Shown one piece after another: positions 45,416-55,403 of a stretch of 64,000 nt of DNA. The stretch is from the IMG/VR virus record IMGVR_UViG_3300025769_010106, positions 44,480 to 108,479 of that record. One strand, given 5' to 3'. Position 1 is the first letter of the stretch. The number at the start of each line of letters is the position of its first letter. The notes beneath the pieces are model-generated. The model saw only the letters and a program-made list of their open reading frames with translations, did not search any database and was not told where the DNA came from. Source of the DNA: a virus. Both the position numbers and the translations under genes were made by a program.

Positions 45416-47566
45416 CTATATGTATAAACCTTGCCTAGCAAAGTAATCAAAGTTCTCTCTGGATTGTTCATAAGCACTTGCTCCCTTTTGAGCATATGTG
45501 GATAGCTTTTTATACAAGTCTTGAGAAGATTCAATAACTGTTGTGCCTGGTATAGGCTTAGGTTCTAAAAATTCGCCAGCCCTTAATTTTTTTGCATAAT
45601 CAGATCCAGACGCATATGATGCTGTTAGCATAGCTGATACGACATTGGGTGCATCTGTAGCTTTTATACCGCCATTAGTAGCTAATTCTTGATATTTTTT
45701 TGCCAGATCTTTTTGGAATATGTCTTCTTGAAGAAAAGAGTTAGCAAAAAAGTCGTCTAGATCACCAACACCATTTTTTCCAGTCCAAATTCTAGGATCA
45801 GATAGTTGGCCATTAAAGACAGCTTCAGGTTTAATAAATCCTTGCTCTTTTAAAGTTTGTGTAGTAAGTCCAAACTTACCTATAGCCCTCGTTACACTAT
45901 CAACATGATTATATTTTCCATTGCTACCTACTAACTCTGAAATGCCAGCTGAAATAGATCTCATGTTATTTGCATCTAGAACACCCAGAGGATCTGGTAA
46001 AGACTGGTTCACTAAAACTGCTTCGTTAATTTTTTCACTGTTGGCACCCTCTAGGATACTATCTAAACCATCGTCGCTAACCACAGGAGGATTTTTGGGA
46101 AATGAAACTGTTTTATTAATATCTCCATTAAACACTGTAGGTTGTGTTGTTATTCCATGTTCTACGTAAGGCTCGTGTGTTGGCGCACGATCCACTGTTG
46201 TTTTTAATTCGTTATTGGCATTCCAAAAACCTTTACCATCAATCATAGTATCTTTTAGAGTTGCTAAAGGTATAGCTTTGCCTTTGGCTGCTCCTGCTGC
46301 ACTTCCTTGTAGAGCTATACAACCTGCTTTAACGTTAAGTGATGGTCCAGCTTTAAGATTCATTGTGCCTGAGGATTCAATATTTGCTGCTGAACCACTC
46401 TTAATGTCAATCCCCTTCGAGCCAAACATTCTTGCTGATCCTTTGCCAGAAAATACATCTATAAGAGTTCCTCCCTCTAAGTGTGTTGTGTTTTCACTTA
46501 CTAATTGAATAGTAGACTTAGCATGAAACTTAATATTTTGATCTGCATGGAAATTTATATTTTTACTACGAACATTAACGTTGGTTTCACTGTATAGGTC
46601 AAGTTGACCTTTCTTATCCATCTGAATCCATGATGTGCCGCTGGAATTACTAATGTAAATAAAATCTTCTGTATCATGCAGTAGTATTTGATGACCATGG
46701 CTTGTTCTTATACGTACCTGATTGTTGTTACCTTCAATATCACCATCATCCATGGTTAGTGAGTGGCCACGAGCTCTTCCGGATTTCCCAAGAAGTGTGT
46801 TAAGGTCATCTCCCACTAATTTAGTAGCCGGGTTATTTTTGAGACTACTTATAACAGGTGTTTTTGATATGTCTACACCGGTTTTAGATTTTCGCCTTCC
46901 CTTTGTTGTTATACCTACAAGTTCACTAGGAGTCTCACGCATGTAATTACTGGTCGTAAGACCTCGAAATTCGTCCTTATCTAATCCCTGTTTCTTTAAT
47001 GAACTAAAAGAGTCTAAATCTATTTTCCTTTTAGGTTTGAGCCAGTTAGTTAATTTACTAGTATCTTCTATACGATCATTTAGGTCGAGCGCAGGTGCAC
47101 GAGTATGTCTAGGGCCATCACTTCCTTCACTAACAAAATTACTAGTCATCCCAGATTCAGGTAATGTTTGCATCATATATGCATCAGGTGCACAGGCAAA
47201 CCAAAAACCTTCAGCATTTCTACCTTCTGGAAACACACAAAGGACTCGTGTTCCAATGTCCGGACACGGATAAACTATACCACCTACACTCTTTGTACCG
47301 TCCTGGGCTTCAGATCTACTGTAAAACGGGGTTGCATATCTAACCTGTCGCCATTGCGAGGTAGTTTCTTCAAGAGGTTTACCAGTTTGAGTACCAGTAT
47401 TTCCGTATTGGGGGATGAATACACTTAAAACGCCCATATGAGTTGGATGTGAATTTACCTTTACAATACCAATTACTATGCCTTTATCTTCATGTATTCC
47501 GCGGACGTCTTCAGTTTTGAAATCTTTATCGCCACCCTTTGCCCCTAAATTTGTATAATCAAACAT
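45416..47566 (-). CDS. gp5: Baseplate central spike protein gp5 (VgrG-like), no lysozyme domain
   Basis: A 716-residue protein. Residues about 30-130 form an OB-fold (GIVIGIVKVNSHPTHMGVLS, then YPCPDIGTRVLCVFPEGR). Residues about 270-420 form the beta-helical needle with short repeats (IKFHAKSTIQLVSENTTH, MNLKAGPSLNVKAG). The lysozyme domain that T4 gp5 has between these is absent, as in other marine relatives. The C-terminal 220 residues are a separate helical domain (VDSVTRAIGKFGLTTQTLKE) that may bind peptidoglycan or the hub; this is inference. It trimerises as the cell-puncturing spike. It lies between the hub gene and gp25. Confidence 0.9.
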   Translation of the reverse strand: MFDYTNLGAKGGDKDFKTEDVRGIHEDKGIVIGIVKVNSHPTHMGVLSVFIPQYGNTGTQTGKPLEETTSQWRQVRYATPFYSRSEAQDGTKSVGGIVYPCPDIGTRVLCVFPEGRNAEGFWFACAPDAYMMQTLPESGMTSNFVSEGSDGPRHTRAPALDLNDRIEDTSKLTNWLKPKRKIDLDSFSSLKKQGLDKDEFRGLTTSNYMRETPSELVGITTKGRRKSKTGVDISKTPVISSLKNNPATKLVGDDLNTLLGKSGRARGHSLTMDDGDIEGNNNQVRIRTSHGHQILLHDTEDFIYISNSSGTSWIQMDKKGQLDLYSETNVNVRSKNINFHADQNIKFHAKSTIQLVSENTTHLEGGTLIDVFSGKGSARMFGSKGIDIKSGSAANIESSGTMNLKAGPSLNVKAGCIALQGSAAGAAKGKAIPLATLKDTMIDGKGFWNANNELKTTVDRAPTHEPYVEHGITTQPTVFNGDINKTVSFPKNPPVVSDDGLDSILEGANSEKINEAVLVNQSLPDPLGVLDANNMRSISAGISELVGSNGKYNHVDSVTRAIGKFGLTTQTLKEQGFIKPEAVFNGQLSDPRIWTGKNGVGDLDDFFANSFLQEDIFQKDLAKKYQELATNGGIKATDAPNVVSAMLTASYASGSDYAKKLRAGEFLEPKPIPGTTVIESSQDLYKKLSTYAQKGASAYEQSRENFDYFARQGLYI

Positions 47567-47591
47567 TAGCCATATCCTATCCTTTGTTTTT

Positions 47592-50500
47592 TTAAAAGTC
47601 TGTTGGCAACAGATCTATGTTAAAAGGTAAGTTAGTTACTTTAGATCTGCCACCCAAATTAGTATTACTATCTAAATTAGTAATTGAACTGGGATCATCT
47701 TGCAACTGTTCACTTATCCTTCGCTGGTTGTCTAATTCTACTAGAGCAGGATCATCTTGCAAGGATTCACTTGTTGTAGGTACATTAGCACGTACTTTAG
47801 CACCCGCAGTTGATTTTACTTTAACAGGCGTAGCACCAAGACCATATCCTATCATGTTCGCTTCTTCTATATCTTTTTGTTCTTGAATAGCCCTTTGGTT
47901 ATCCAAATATTTGCCAGATTCTTTACTACGAACAACTGTATCTTTTACTGGCTGCATATGAGTTCTGAACCCTTCTAGTTTTTGAGAGAATATGCCTCCT
48001 GCAAAAGTAGTTTGTATTTCAACAATCTGATAAACTCCACTAAATTCACTCGTAGAATACTTACTATTGGTGTTTGGATTAGCTAGACCTGACAGATCAT
48101 CATAGTCAATTGGAGTTTTTAGATTAACCTGTATATAGGGAGGACTTAAATCATAATTTAATGTGTCGTCTGGCATGTAGGGAGTATTATACAGTTCCCT
48201 TCTTAGTTCTTTATCTTGCCAAAAACTATCCCCTGTAGGAATATATGCAGGATCTCCTACAACATCTAATTTTAACCCAATAAGATCAGTACCATCATGC
48301 ATTATTGTACTGAATAAATCTTTTGCACGTTTTTCTTCAACTGTTGTATCTGTTTTTAAGCTTTCACCTTCAGTACTTTTGGGTGTGGTCCTTATTTGAG
48401 GAGATGCAAAAGTGTCATGAGTTTTATTGTCTACAGGTACACCTGTTCCTAAAGTATGTGCCTGATAGTATGCCGTATCAAAATCTAATGCAAACCCTGT
48501 TACTTGTGTATTTTCACCAGTGAAAATATAATTGTAAATTTTATGAATACCCTGTCCCTTAGGTTTACTTGGAGGTGCCCATGGAAAATCACTGTAATAA
48601 ACGTCCGTGGGAACAATATCATATCTTATTTTAAAAGCATACCTGCCTGTTTTTTTATCCCAACCTATCACATCAATGATTTTGGGTTTAACTTTAAACC
48701 AAGAAATAGGCATATTTGTCTTACTAGTTTCATTTTTGTTATTTTCAATATCTTTTATTATATTTTTATTGATATAGTTGCTACTGACCACAATATGGGA
48801 TATAAGTTGAACCAAGTTTGTACCTCTGTTAATACGAAAAAGTTGTTTTGATTTGTCAATAGTTACAGAACCTTTTAACGCTTGTCCAAACTGTTTTGAT
48901 AAATTATCAATCTCAGTAGGCGTATTCTGCGGGTCAAACCTGTCAGGGACTATTTTTGCATTTAATATTTCTGGAGCAACTAAAAATGATATTTCATCAG
49001 CTAGCTCTATTTCGGCAGGAACCGTTGTAAAATTATTACGACTTGTTTTATTAGATTCACTATCGGGAACCTGCCTAGGTTTAGTCAAACTTTTATAGTA
49101 GTCGTTTATAGCATCTGCAATATTGGTACTTGATTTTCCCAATATAACTTGTGTTTCAGCCCTTAGAGCATCCTCCACATTAATTGCGTTACCACCACTT
49201 AAGGTCGCGGCGGCTATATTATTTTGAATATCCTGATCAGTATATTTTCTTTCGTTTGTAAATCCCTGTACACTTTTAGAAAAAATATCTCCAACATTAT
49301 TTGCTTGTATTTGAATATTGATTGGAATGGTTGAACGAATATTTTTAAACACATCCTGATGGTATGGTATACCCGCACATTTATAAGTAGCTCCTGATGC
49401 ATCAACACTAAATTTAATTTCCATTATTCTTATTGGAATGTATTTTGGTGCAATTAACTTATTAGACGGTTTACCATTATCATCATATCCCTTGAATGAT
49501 ATTTCCAAACAATAGGGAGTTTGTATGTAGTTTTGTTCTTCTTCCAAACTTTGTTTAGCTTGTTCTCTTAATCTATCTATTAAAGTCACACCACGTGGTT
49601 CAGTAATATCAAAAGTCACCTCAACTGTGTTTGTATTAGCGTTAAATTTACTAGGACTTGCGGCTGAATTAACTAATTTAAGGTTATCAATATAAAAATC
49701 TGTGTTAAATTCACTTGCCCTATCTGGATCTCCATCTACCCCACCACTTCTGCAAACTAAAAATTTTGGTATTTGAGAAAATGACTTTGGTGCACTCATA
49801 AGATTAACATATGTTTTGGGTGTTAGCATGTACAATGCAATGTTATAGGTATAACTAGCATAGTCGTCAAGTAAATTACGTTGAGGATCAATAGTTACAG
49901 ATCCAGGAGGCTTAACGAAGGCACGGTTATTAGATTCATCATTATTTGTGCTAGTTTTAGGAGTACCTACTTGAGAAGTCGTTGGCCGACCAAAACTATC
50001 TACACCTTCGTCATCAACTGGTATACCCTGATCATCATCTTTTGAATTTCCTCTTATTATTCTGTTTCCGTTAGTAATTTCTTCTTGTCTTGGGGGCACA
50101 CCTTGAGGGTCGTTTCCAAATCCAGAGTTATTGTTTGCACTATTTGGTTGTGGACCTGTACCAAATTCGCCTTGCTCAAGCAGCAGCTTTTCCTGTGCGG
50201 TTAACACCCCAGGTTGAGGATCAAAAGGGCCAGTATCCTCTTCATTATTGCCTATAGCTGTGTCTAATGGGTTAATAGTAGGTGCACCACCAAATTCACC
50301 TTGAGGGTCGTTTCCAAATTCAAAGTTATTGTTTGCAGTATTTTCCCCTGCTGCCACAGAAGATCCACCACTACTAATTGATGGCCAATCTGGCGATATA
50401 CCAAAAACTGCGTCACCACCCAACTCAATCGCAGGAAGTTGTGAAGCTACTGACTGTTTAACAGTTCTTATACTGCTAGCAAAAACTGGATGTGTTTCCT

Positions 50501-50786
50501 GTTGTATTGTTTGTACACGTGGATCTAAAATATCATTACTATTAACAAGAAAATATCCCTCAGGTAGGTTGGGGTCATCTTGTACTCTATCTTCTCCTAA
50601 AACGTTTTTAAGTTCCTGTTTTTGAGGCTGGTAAAGTTTTTGTACTTCTACCTTGGACCAATCTCTAGCAATAGTAAGCTGTCGATCAGCTTCAGCGGCG
50701 GCGAGGGCACGGCCCAGCGGCCCTTGAACTTCATTAGCTTCTAAAACTTTAAAAATACCTTGAGGGGTTATTATTGTTTTCGCCAT
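47592..50786 (-). CDS. Large baseplate hub protein (gp27-like role, putative)
   Basis: A 1064-residue protein. The N-terminal 300 residues are Asn/Gln/Gly/Pro-rich linker with repeated FGNDPQG blocks. The conserved part then starts with YASYTYNIALYMLTPKTYVN, CLEISFKGYDDNGKPSN and IPIRIMEIKFSVDASGATY. The C-terminus has GVYQIVEIQTTFAGGIFSQK, typical of hub proteins of the gp27/gpD type. Position between gp53 and gp5 supports a hub role. I recall a similarly large structural protein at this place in marine T4-like phages. It is preceded by AAGGG as ribosome binding site. Confidence 0.78.
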   Translation of the reverse strand: MAKTIITPQGIFKVLEANEVQGPLGRALAAAEADRQLTIARDWSKVEVQKLYQPQKQELKNVLGEDRVQDDPNLPEGYFLVNSNDILDPRVQTIQQETHPVFASSIRTVKQSVASQLPAIELGGDAVFGISPDWPSISSGGSSVAAGENTANNNFEFGNDPQGEFGGAPTINPLDTAIGNNEEDTGPFDPQPGVLTAQEKLLLEQGEFGTGPQPNSANNNSGFGNDPQGVPPRQEEITNGNRIIRGNSKDDDQGIPVDDEGVDSFGRPTTSQVGTPKTSTNNDESNNRAFVKPPGSVTIDPQRNLLDDYASYTYNIALYMLTPKTYVNLMSAPKSFSQIPKFLVCRSGGVDGDPDRASEFNTDFYIDNLKLVNSAASPSKFNANTNTVEVTFDITEPRGVTLIDRLREQAKQSLEEEQNYIQTPYCLEISFKGYDDNGKPSNKLIAPKYIPIRIMEIKFSVDASGATYKCAGIPYHQDVFKNIRSTIPINIQIQANNVGDIFSKSVQGFTNERKYTDQDIQNNIAAATLSGGNAINVEDALRAETQVILGKSSTNIADAINDYYKSLTKPRQVPDSESNKTSRNNFTTVPAEIELADEISFLVAPEILNAKIVPDRFDPQNTPTEIDNLSKQFGQALKGSVTIDKSKQLFRINRGTNLVQLISHIVVSSNYINKNIIKDIENNKNETSKTNMPISWFKVKPKIIDVIGWDKKTGRYAFKIRYDIVPTDVYYSDFPWAPPSKPKGQGIHKIYNYIFTGENTQVTGFALDFDTAYYQAHTLGTGVPVDNKTHDTFASPQIRTTPKSTEGESLKTDTTVEEKRAKDLFSTIMHDGTDLIGLKLDVVGDPAYIPTGDSFWQDKELRRELYNTPYMPDDTLNYDLSPPYIQVNLKTPIDYDDLSGLANPNTNSKYSTSEFSGVYQIVEIQTTFAGGIFSQKLEGFRTHMQPVKDTVVRSKESGKYLDNQRAIQEQKDIEEANMIGYGLGATPVKVKSTAGAKVRANVPTTSESLQDDPALVELDNQRRISEQLQDDPSSITNLDSNTNLGGRSKVTNLPFNIDLLPTDF
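50100..50337. repeat. 40-bp direct repeat in the hub protein linker
   Basis: Bases 50100-50139 and 50298-50337 match at 38 of 40 positions. They encode the FGNDPQG-containing blocks in the low-complexity linker of the hub protein. Repeats like this can change linker length by recombination. Confidence 0.8.
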
Positions 50787-50796
50787 GTTTTACCCT

Positions 50797-51102
50797 TCAT
50801 AGACCCAGGGCTCTTTGTATATTCTGTTGTTTAGGTATAAAAAATTTTGTTCCTTGTGTAAAGTCAAAAACTGGATCTTCAAAAACATTAGGATTTCGCG
50901 AAATGAATACCCACCATAAATTGGAATTTCCATACAAATCCGCTGCTAATAGATCTGGCCTAAACTCATATAGTTTATCTAATGTGTATATTACATCATC
51001 TTTTTCAGCGGGAATAGATCTATATTCAAGGATATCTAAATAGTCATTGTTAACAATGTCTGTGTTAAAATATTGGCTATCAGGTGTATATTGAGTAACC
51101 AT
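50797..51102 (-). CDS. gp53: Baseplate wedge protein gp53
   Basis: A 101-residue protein matching the gp53 family: YTLDKLYEFRPDLLAADLYG followed by NSNLWWVFISRNPNVFEDP and TQGTKFFIPKQ. The C-terminal strand resembles a LysM-like ending. gp53 clamps the wedge around the inner baseplate. It is shorter than T4 gp53 (196 residues), as in marine relatives. It starts with a one-base overlap after gp48 and precedes the hub gene by 10 bp. Confidence 0.9.
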   Translation of the reverse strand: MVTQYTPDSQYFNTDIVNNDYLDILEYRSIPAEKDDVIYTLDKLYEFRPDLLAADLYGNSNLWWVFISRNPNVFEDPVFDFTQGTKFFIPKQQNIQRALGL

Positions 51103-51920
51103 TATAAAGTTCCTCCTCTACCTTTAGAACTACCAATCAAATCACCTCTAGCATATTTTTCAAGACTAAATTCAGTTTGTTGTTTTCTTGAGTACACTGG
51201 TGATAGTGTTACGTTTACAGTCATTAATGTTGGGACATAGGATATGTCTTGAAGATTTTCATCAGGGTTCAATCCTGTTGCCATATAATCTACGCCACTT
51301 TCAAAATCCTGACTGAACTGAGAAACCACAACTGGCACGCTATTAAACATATAGGGTCCATAAGCACTAAAACGAAAAACAGGCGGCGGCGTGCCTTTAA
51401 GTTGGTCTTGGCCAAAAAACATTTTATTAGATGATCTTAAAAAATTTATTACCGCCAGTACATAACGTGCTTCTTCTGATGTATTTGCTGTGAATTGTCC
51501 TATAACAGTTATATCATTTGTAACACTGTTGTTATAGCTTTGTTGATTAAAATTGCTGTGTGTTGGATTTATTGGCGTATATATTGCACTATAACTTGAG
51601 TTTATAGTTGGAGTATAAGGCCACACTACACCACCTGAATCTGCCAAGGGTTTAAGTAATATATTATTTGGATCCTTATAAAGAATATTGCCACTACCCG
51701 GACTTAATGTTAACCTAGCACGGGGATCTAAAGAATTCGCAAACCGTGCATTCGTAGTCTGACCATTGGTTCTAGTTTGTTCAGATACACTAGCACCACC
51801 TGAATGCAATCCTGCTGTAGCTAGTCGCTGATCACGGGGGGTAAGGGCTCGTACAACTTTTTGTATGGTGCCACCTAATGTACTGCGAGGTGTAGTAGGC
51901 GGAGAATTAGGGGGTAGCAT
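51102..51920 (-). CDS. gp48: Baseplate tail-tube cap protein gp48/gp54-like
   Basis: A 272-residue protein when started at the ATG at 51920, six bases after AAGGAAG; the in-frame upstream ATG at 51971 lacks such a site. The conserved part is GPYMFNSVPVVVSQFSQDF, then YVPTLMTVNVTLSPVYSRKQ and EFSLEKYARGD, which fits the gp48/gp54 tube-cap family that starts tail tube polymerisation on the baseplate. Residues 10-80 are a flexible Pro/Ser/Thr/Arg-rich segment. A perfect late promoter lies at 51947-51954. Confidence 0.82.
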   Translation of the reverse strand: MLPPNSPPTTPRSTLGGTIQKVVRALTPRDQRLATAGLHSGGASVSEQTRTNGQTTNARFANSLDPRARLTLSPGSGNILYKDPNNILLKPLADSGGVVWPYTPTINSSYSAIYTPINPTHSNFNQQSYNNSVTNDITVIGQFTANTSEEARYVLAVINFLRSSNKMFFGQDQLKGTPPPVFRFSAYGPYMFNSVPVVVSQFSQDFESGVDYMATGLNPDENLQDISYVPTLMTVNVTLSPVYSRKQQTEFSLEKYARGDLIGSSKGRGGTL

Positions 51921-51936
51921 TTTTCTTCCTTTTATA

Positions 51937-51965
51937 TTGTTATAAGTATTTATAGGCTGTATAAT
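51937..51965 (+). promoter_or_regulatory. Sigma70-type promoter for gp55
   Basis: On the plus strand TTGTTA (51937-51942), a 17-base spacer and a perfect TATAAT (51960-51965) lead to gp55 with a 24-base leader that includes the strong ribosome site AAGGAAGG. It interleaves with the late promoter on the opposite strand. Confidence 0.5.
51947..51954 (-). promoter_or_regulatory. Late promoter motif TATAAATA
   Basis: A perfect T4 late promoter consensus on the minus strand, 26 bp before the gp48 start at 51920. It heads the late structural block gp48, gp53, hub, gp5, gp25. Confidence 0.65.
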
Positions 51966-51989
51966 GTACATAGTTTTTAAGGAAGGTAC

Positions 51990-52784
51990 ATGAAGACTAG
52001 GAAATATCTAAACAATAGAGACTTGTTAAAAGAAATACACATAAGCAAAAATAGCTATTGTAGTTTTACATCTGAAGAATATAATATATATGATATCATT
52101 CTCCCTAACATTGATAAGATTAATATTAAATCAGTAGCCCAGGCAAAACGCAATCATGCAGATAGGTTATCAAAGCAGGCCTATGAACAAGCTATTAATG
52201 AAGGCAAAAAAGTAAAACAAGCAGATTTTTTAATTAATTGGAAAAAAATAAAAAAAACAGATCTAATCTTTCGTATTATGACGTTTGATCATATACCACT
52301 ACAGCCAGGTCGCAAAAAGAAACCTAAGATTACTTCAGATCACCATACCCAAGTTAATTTCAAACCATTTCAACACTTTAAGTTTAATGATAATAATGAA
52401 CTTATTTGTGTTGGTAAGAGTCACTGGATAGGAGGAATGGAAAATGGCTATTTTAGTAAAGATCATGGACAACTAACAAATACTCTATCAATGATGTTTC
52501 TTAAATTGGTAGAACGTTATGCGACTCGCTATAATTGGCGCGGTTATACTTATAATGATGAAATGCAGGGCGCTGCTCTAGTACAACTATGCCAGGTAGG
52601 ATTACAGTTTAATGAATCGCTAAGTCAAAACCCATTTGCTTACTATACTGCCACCATTACTAATAGTTTTACACGAGTGCTAAATCTAGAAAAGAAAAGT
52701 CAAAATATTAGAGACGATATATTAGAACAAAACGGACTTACTCCAAGTTATACTAGGCAAGCACAATCAAGCTCAGAAAAATAA
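51990..52784 (+). CDS. gp55: Late-transcription sigma factor gp55
   Basis: A 264-residue protein. The N-terminus RKYLNNRDLLKEIHISKN matches the YxNNxxLL start of gp55. Residues about 172-250 (LVERYATRYNWRGYTYNDEM, VGLQFNESLSQNPFAYYT, NSFTRVLNLEKKSQNIRDDI) correspond to the sigma region 2-like part that reads the TATAAATA late promoter. It is longer than T4 gp55 (185 residues) because of about 70 extra residues in the middle, with a basic PGRKKKPK stretch. It programmes host RNA polymerase for the virion genes. It has a strong ribosome site (AAGGAAGG) and its own sigma70-type promoter, suited to middle expression. gp47 follows after 3 bp. Confidence 0.88.
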   Translation: MKTRKYLNNRDLLKEIHISKNSYCSFTSEEYNIYDIILPNIDKINIKSVAQAKRNHADRLSKQAYEQAINEGKKVKQADFLINWKKIKKTDLIFRIMTFDHIPLQPGRKKKPKITSDHHTQVNFKPFQHFKFNDNNELICVGKSHWIGGMENGYFSKDHGQLTNTLSMMFLKLVERYATRYNWRGYTYNDEMQGAALVQLCQVGLQFNESLSQNPFAYYTATITNSFTRVLNLEKKSQNIRDDILEQNGLTPSYTRQAQSSSEK

Positions 52785-52787
52785 AAT

Positions 52788-53801
52788 ATGTCAAATCTTT
52801 TTAAGCGGGCAATATTCTTTACAGACATTCACTTCGGTCTAAAGTCCAACAGTAAGACACACAACCAGGACTGTTTGAACTTTATTGACTTTGTTATTGA
52901 ACAAGGTAAAGCCAACAACTGCGAAACGTGTGTATTCTTAGGCGACTGGCATCATAACCGTGCCAGTCTAAACATCAGCACACTAAACTACAGTGTTCGT
53001 GCATTTGATAAGCTAAGTGAAAGTTTTGCACAGGTGGTATTCCTTCCTGGCAATCATGATGAGCACTATCGTGATACACGAGAAATGAACAGTGTAGTGT
53101 GGGCTAAGAAGTGGGACAATGTTCGGCTGTTTGATGACATCACAGAAGAAGGCGATGTCTGTGTTATGCCCTGGCTAGTTGGCAAAGAGTTTGCTAGGGT
53201 TCCTAAGATTGAAGCCAAGTATATGTTTGGTCATTTGGAACTGCCCAACTTCTACATGAACGCAATGGTGCGTATGCCAGACGTGGGTGAACTCAAGCGT
53301 GAAGATCTCAAGTGTGAGACAGTATTTACTGGGCACTTCCACAAGCGACAGAATCATAAGAATATCACATACATTGGTAATGCGTTTCCTCACAACTATG
53401 CTGATACTGGTGATGATGAGCGTGGCGTAATGATCCTGCCCTGGGGCGGAGAAGCAGAGTACGTTGCTTGGCCCGATGCTCCCAAGTACAGACGCTACAT
53501 GTTAAGTGATTTATTAGCAAACACAGACAATCTCCTAAAACCCAACATGTATTGTCGTGTTGAGCTTGACATTGATATTAGTTATGAAGAATCAAACTTT
53601 ATTAAGGAACAGTTTATCCCAGAGTTTGGTATACGTGAACTAAGCCTTATTCCTCGTGTGGGAGAAGAGGAACACGCACAGGAGTTTGAGGGCGAAGTTA
53701 ACTTTGAAAGTGTGGATAGTATTGTTACATCACACCTGACTCAGTTAGATAGTCCACAGTATGACAAAACTCTTATGTTAGACATTTACCAAAATCTATG
53801 A
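52788..53801 (+). CDS. gp47: Recombination endonuclease subunit gp47 (SbcD/Mre11-like)
   Basis: A 337-residue metallophosphoesterase nuclease with all expected blocks: FTDIHFG (D13, H15), GDWHHNR (52-58), LPGNHDEHY (86-94), FGHLELPN and TGHFHKRQ. With gp46 it forms the Mre11-Rad50-type complex that resects DNA ends for recombination-dependent replication and host DNA degradation. Length equals T4 gp47 (339). It is followed by an SDR-like gene with an ATGA overlap, so gp47 and gp46, usually adjacent, are separated here by about 1.6 kb of accessory genes. Confidence 0.96.
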   Translation: MSNLFKRAIFFTDIHFGLKSNSKTHNQDCLNFIDFVIEQGKANNCETCVFLGDWHHNRASLNISTLNYSVRAFDKLSESFAQVVFLPGNHDEHYRDTREMNSVVWAKKWDNVRLFDDITEEGDVCVMPWLVGKEFARVPKIEAKYMFGHLELPNFYMNAMVRMPDVGELKREDLKCETVFTGHFHKRQNHKNITYIGNAFPHNYADTGDDERGVMILPWGGEAEYVAWPDAPKYRRYMLSDLLANTDNLLKPNMYCRVELDIDISYEESNFIKEQFIPEFGIRELSLIPRVGEEEHAQEFEGEVNFESVDSIVTSHLTQLDSPQYDKTLMLDIYQNL

Positions 53802-54268
53802 TAGTGGGCATTACAGGCGCTAGCAGAGGGTTAGGCAAGGCTATTGCTGACTATTGTGCTAGCGCAGGAAACACAGTAAGAAGATGGGATAGTTCTACTG
53901 ACTTACGAATATGGAATAATAGACAGTATATTATTAAGCAATCAGCTGATGTAGATATATTTTTCAGCGTAGCCAAACCTGACTTTACACAAACAGAACT
54001 ACTATTTGAATGGTGGAGTGAATATCAGGACAAACTTTTTATAAGTATTGGTAGCAAAGTAGTAAACTACAACTTGTGGGGAGATGATATCCATATGAAA
54101 AGATATCATACTCAAAAAATAAGCCTTCAACATGCTACTAGACAAATCAAGAGTCCCCTGGCAATTATAATCAATCCAGGACACTTGTATAACGGTGACA
54201 ACTACAACTATGATGAACTTTTAGTGTGGTGTGATCAACACATTAAAGAATATGTAAATGGATCCTAA
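53798..54268 (+). CDS. Compact short-chain dehydrogenase/reductase-like protein
   Basis: A 156-residue protein. The Rossmann signature TGASRGLG (residues 6-13) and the active-site pair Y103-x3-K107 (YHTQK) are present, with S83 or S86 (SIGSK) as candidate catalytic serine. About 90 residues of the usual 240-250 are missing, including the NNAG strand and the C-terminal substrate loop. It is a minimal form; a binding role without catalysis is possible. Overlaps of 4 bp with gp47 and 11 bp with the following radical SAM gene suggest it acts with that enzyme. A second SDR/radical SAM pair lies after gp46. Confidence 0.7.
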   Translation: MIVGITGASRGLGKAIADYCASAGNTVRRWDSSTDLRIWNNRQYIIKQSADVDIFFSVAKPDFTQTELLFEWWSEYQDKLFISIGSKVVNYNLWGDDIHMKRYHTQKISLQHATRQIKSPLAIIINPGHLYNGDNYNYDELLVWCDQHIKEYVNGS

Positions 54269-55403
54269 GACTTACTTCTACAATAAAACCTTATGCCCGG
54301 CCGCATGGAATAATTTTTATATTGATCCTGCGGGTTCAGTGCGTACATGTTCAATTGGTAAAACAGAGCTAGGAAACATAAACACAAATACATTTGATGA
54401 AATACTTAAATCTAAAGAGTCAGTTAAGATTAGGCAGGCAATGATTGACGGCTACTTGCCTGATCAATGTATTGATTGTATTAACTTAGAAAAGAATAAT
54501 AAAAACGCATTTAGTGCTAGAATGCACTATAGAAAAACTATTACAGATACTAATAATCTATTAGATTACGACAAAGCTGAAGGTGAGTTCGCAATCACAG
54601 GTTTTGACATAAGACAAACCAATACTTGCCAGAATGCCTGCGTATATTGTGGTCCGCTACTGAGTAGCAAGTTCGCAAGTGAAATGGAAAAGTTTCCTAG
54701 AATCACGTCAGAAGAAAATCTAAAAAGTTTAAGTGAATTCATTATTAACAACCTTCTAAATCTAAAAGAGATATATTTTGCTGGTGGTGAACCACTTATT
54801 ATTAAATCCAACCTGAGAATACTGGAAGAATTATATAAATGTAACCCTAGCTGTAAAGTAAGAATAAATTCTAATATTATGGATATTGATAACAGTATCT
54901 ACGCACAAAGTTTAAAGTTCAAAAATCTACAATATACTATAAGCGTAGACAGTATAACAGACCAATATGAATATATTAGATGGCCAAGTAAGTGGCAACG
55001 GTTTCTAACTAACCTAGACCGTGTTATGTCTGATGTTCCAAGATACAACTTTAATATGGTGTTGAACATTCTCAATTGGGATAGCTTGCTTGATACTATA
55101 TCCTTGCTATTAGATAAAGGCATAAGTGAGAACGCTTTCATTATTACACACGCAACTATGCCTAGACAGTTAAACATTAACAATCTTAATAATGATCAAC
55201 TGGATCATTTTGTTCAAAAAACGAAAGCCTTTTTAAGTAATCTTGATACTGAACTATTTCTATATCACAGTCTTGTTGGTTGTGTAAACTTTGTTGACAA
55301 AAGGTTTCCAAAAGATATAGACAAAACGCGAAGCTATTTAAAACAAACAGATGCTAGGCGAAATTTGAACAGTCAAGCTCTTTTCCCTTACATTTATAAT
55401 TGA
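54258..55403 (+). CDS. Radical SAM enzyme with N-terminal auxiliary cysteines (6 of 7)
   Basis: A 381-residue protein. The catalytic motif is CQNACVYC (C124, C128, C131) with GGEP at 176-179 in YFAGGEPLII. The N-terminal region repeats the pattern of the operon enzymes in reduced form: C13 in LCPAAW, C31, and C71 and C74 (CIDC). Similarity to the 425- and 442-residue enzymes is clear (CGPLLSSKF beside CGPMLSSSW). It lies between gp47 and gp46 and is coupled to the compact SDR. Codon use is as AT-rich as its neighbours. The substrate is unknown. Confidence 0.9.
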   Translation: MDPKTYFYNKTLCPAAWNNFYIDPAGSVRTCSIGKTELGNINTNTFDEILKSKESVKIRQAMIDGYLPDQCIDCINLEKNNKNAFSARMHYRKTITDTNNLLDYDKAEGEFAITGFDIRQTNTCQNACVYCGPLLSSKFASEMEKFPRITSEENLKSLSEFIINNLLNLKEIYFAGGEPLIIKSNLRILEELYKCNPSCKVRINSNIMDIDNSIYAQSLKFKNLQYTISVDSITDQYEYIRWPSKWQRFLTNLDRVMSDVPRYNFNMVLNILNWDSLLDTISLLLDKGISENAFIITHATMPRQLNINNLNNDQLDHFVQKTKAFLSNLDTELFLYHSLVGCVNFVDKRFPKDIDKTRSYLKQTDARRNLNSQALFPYIYN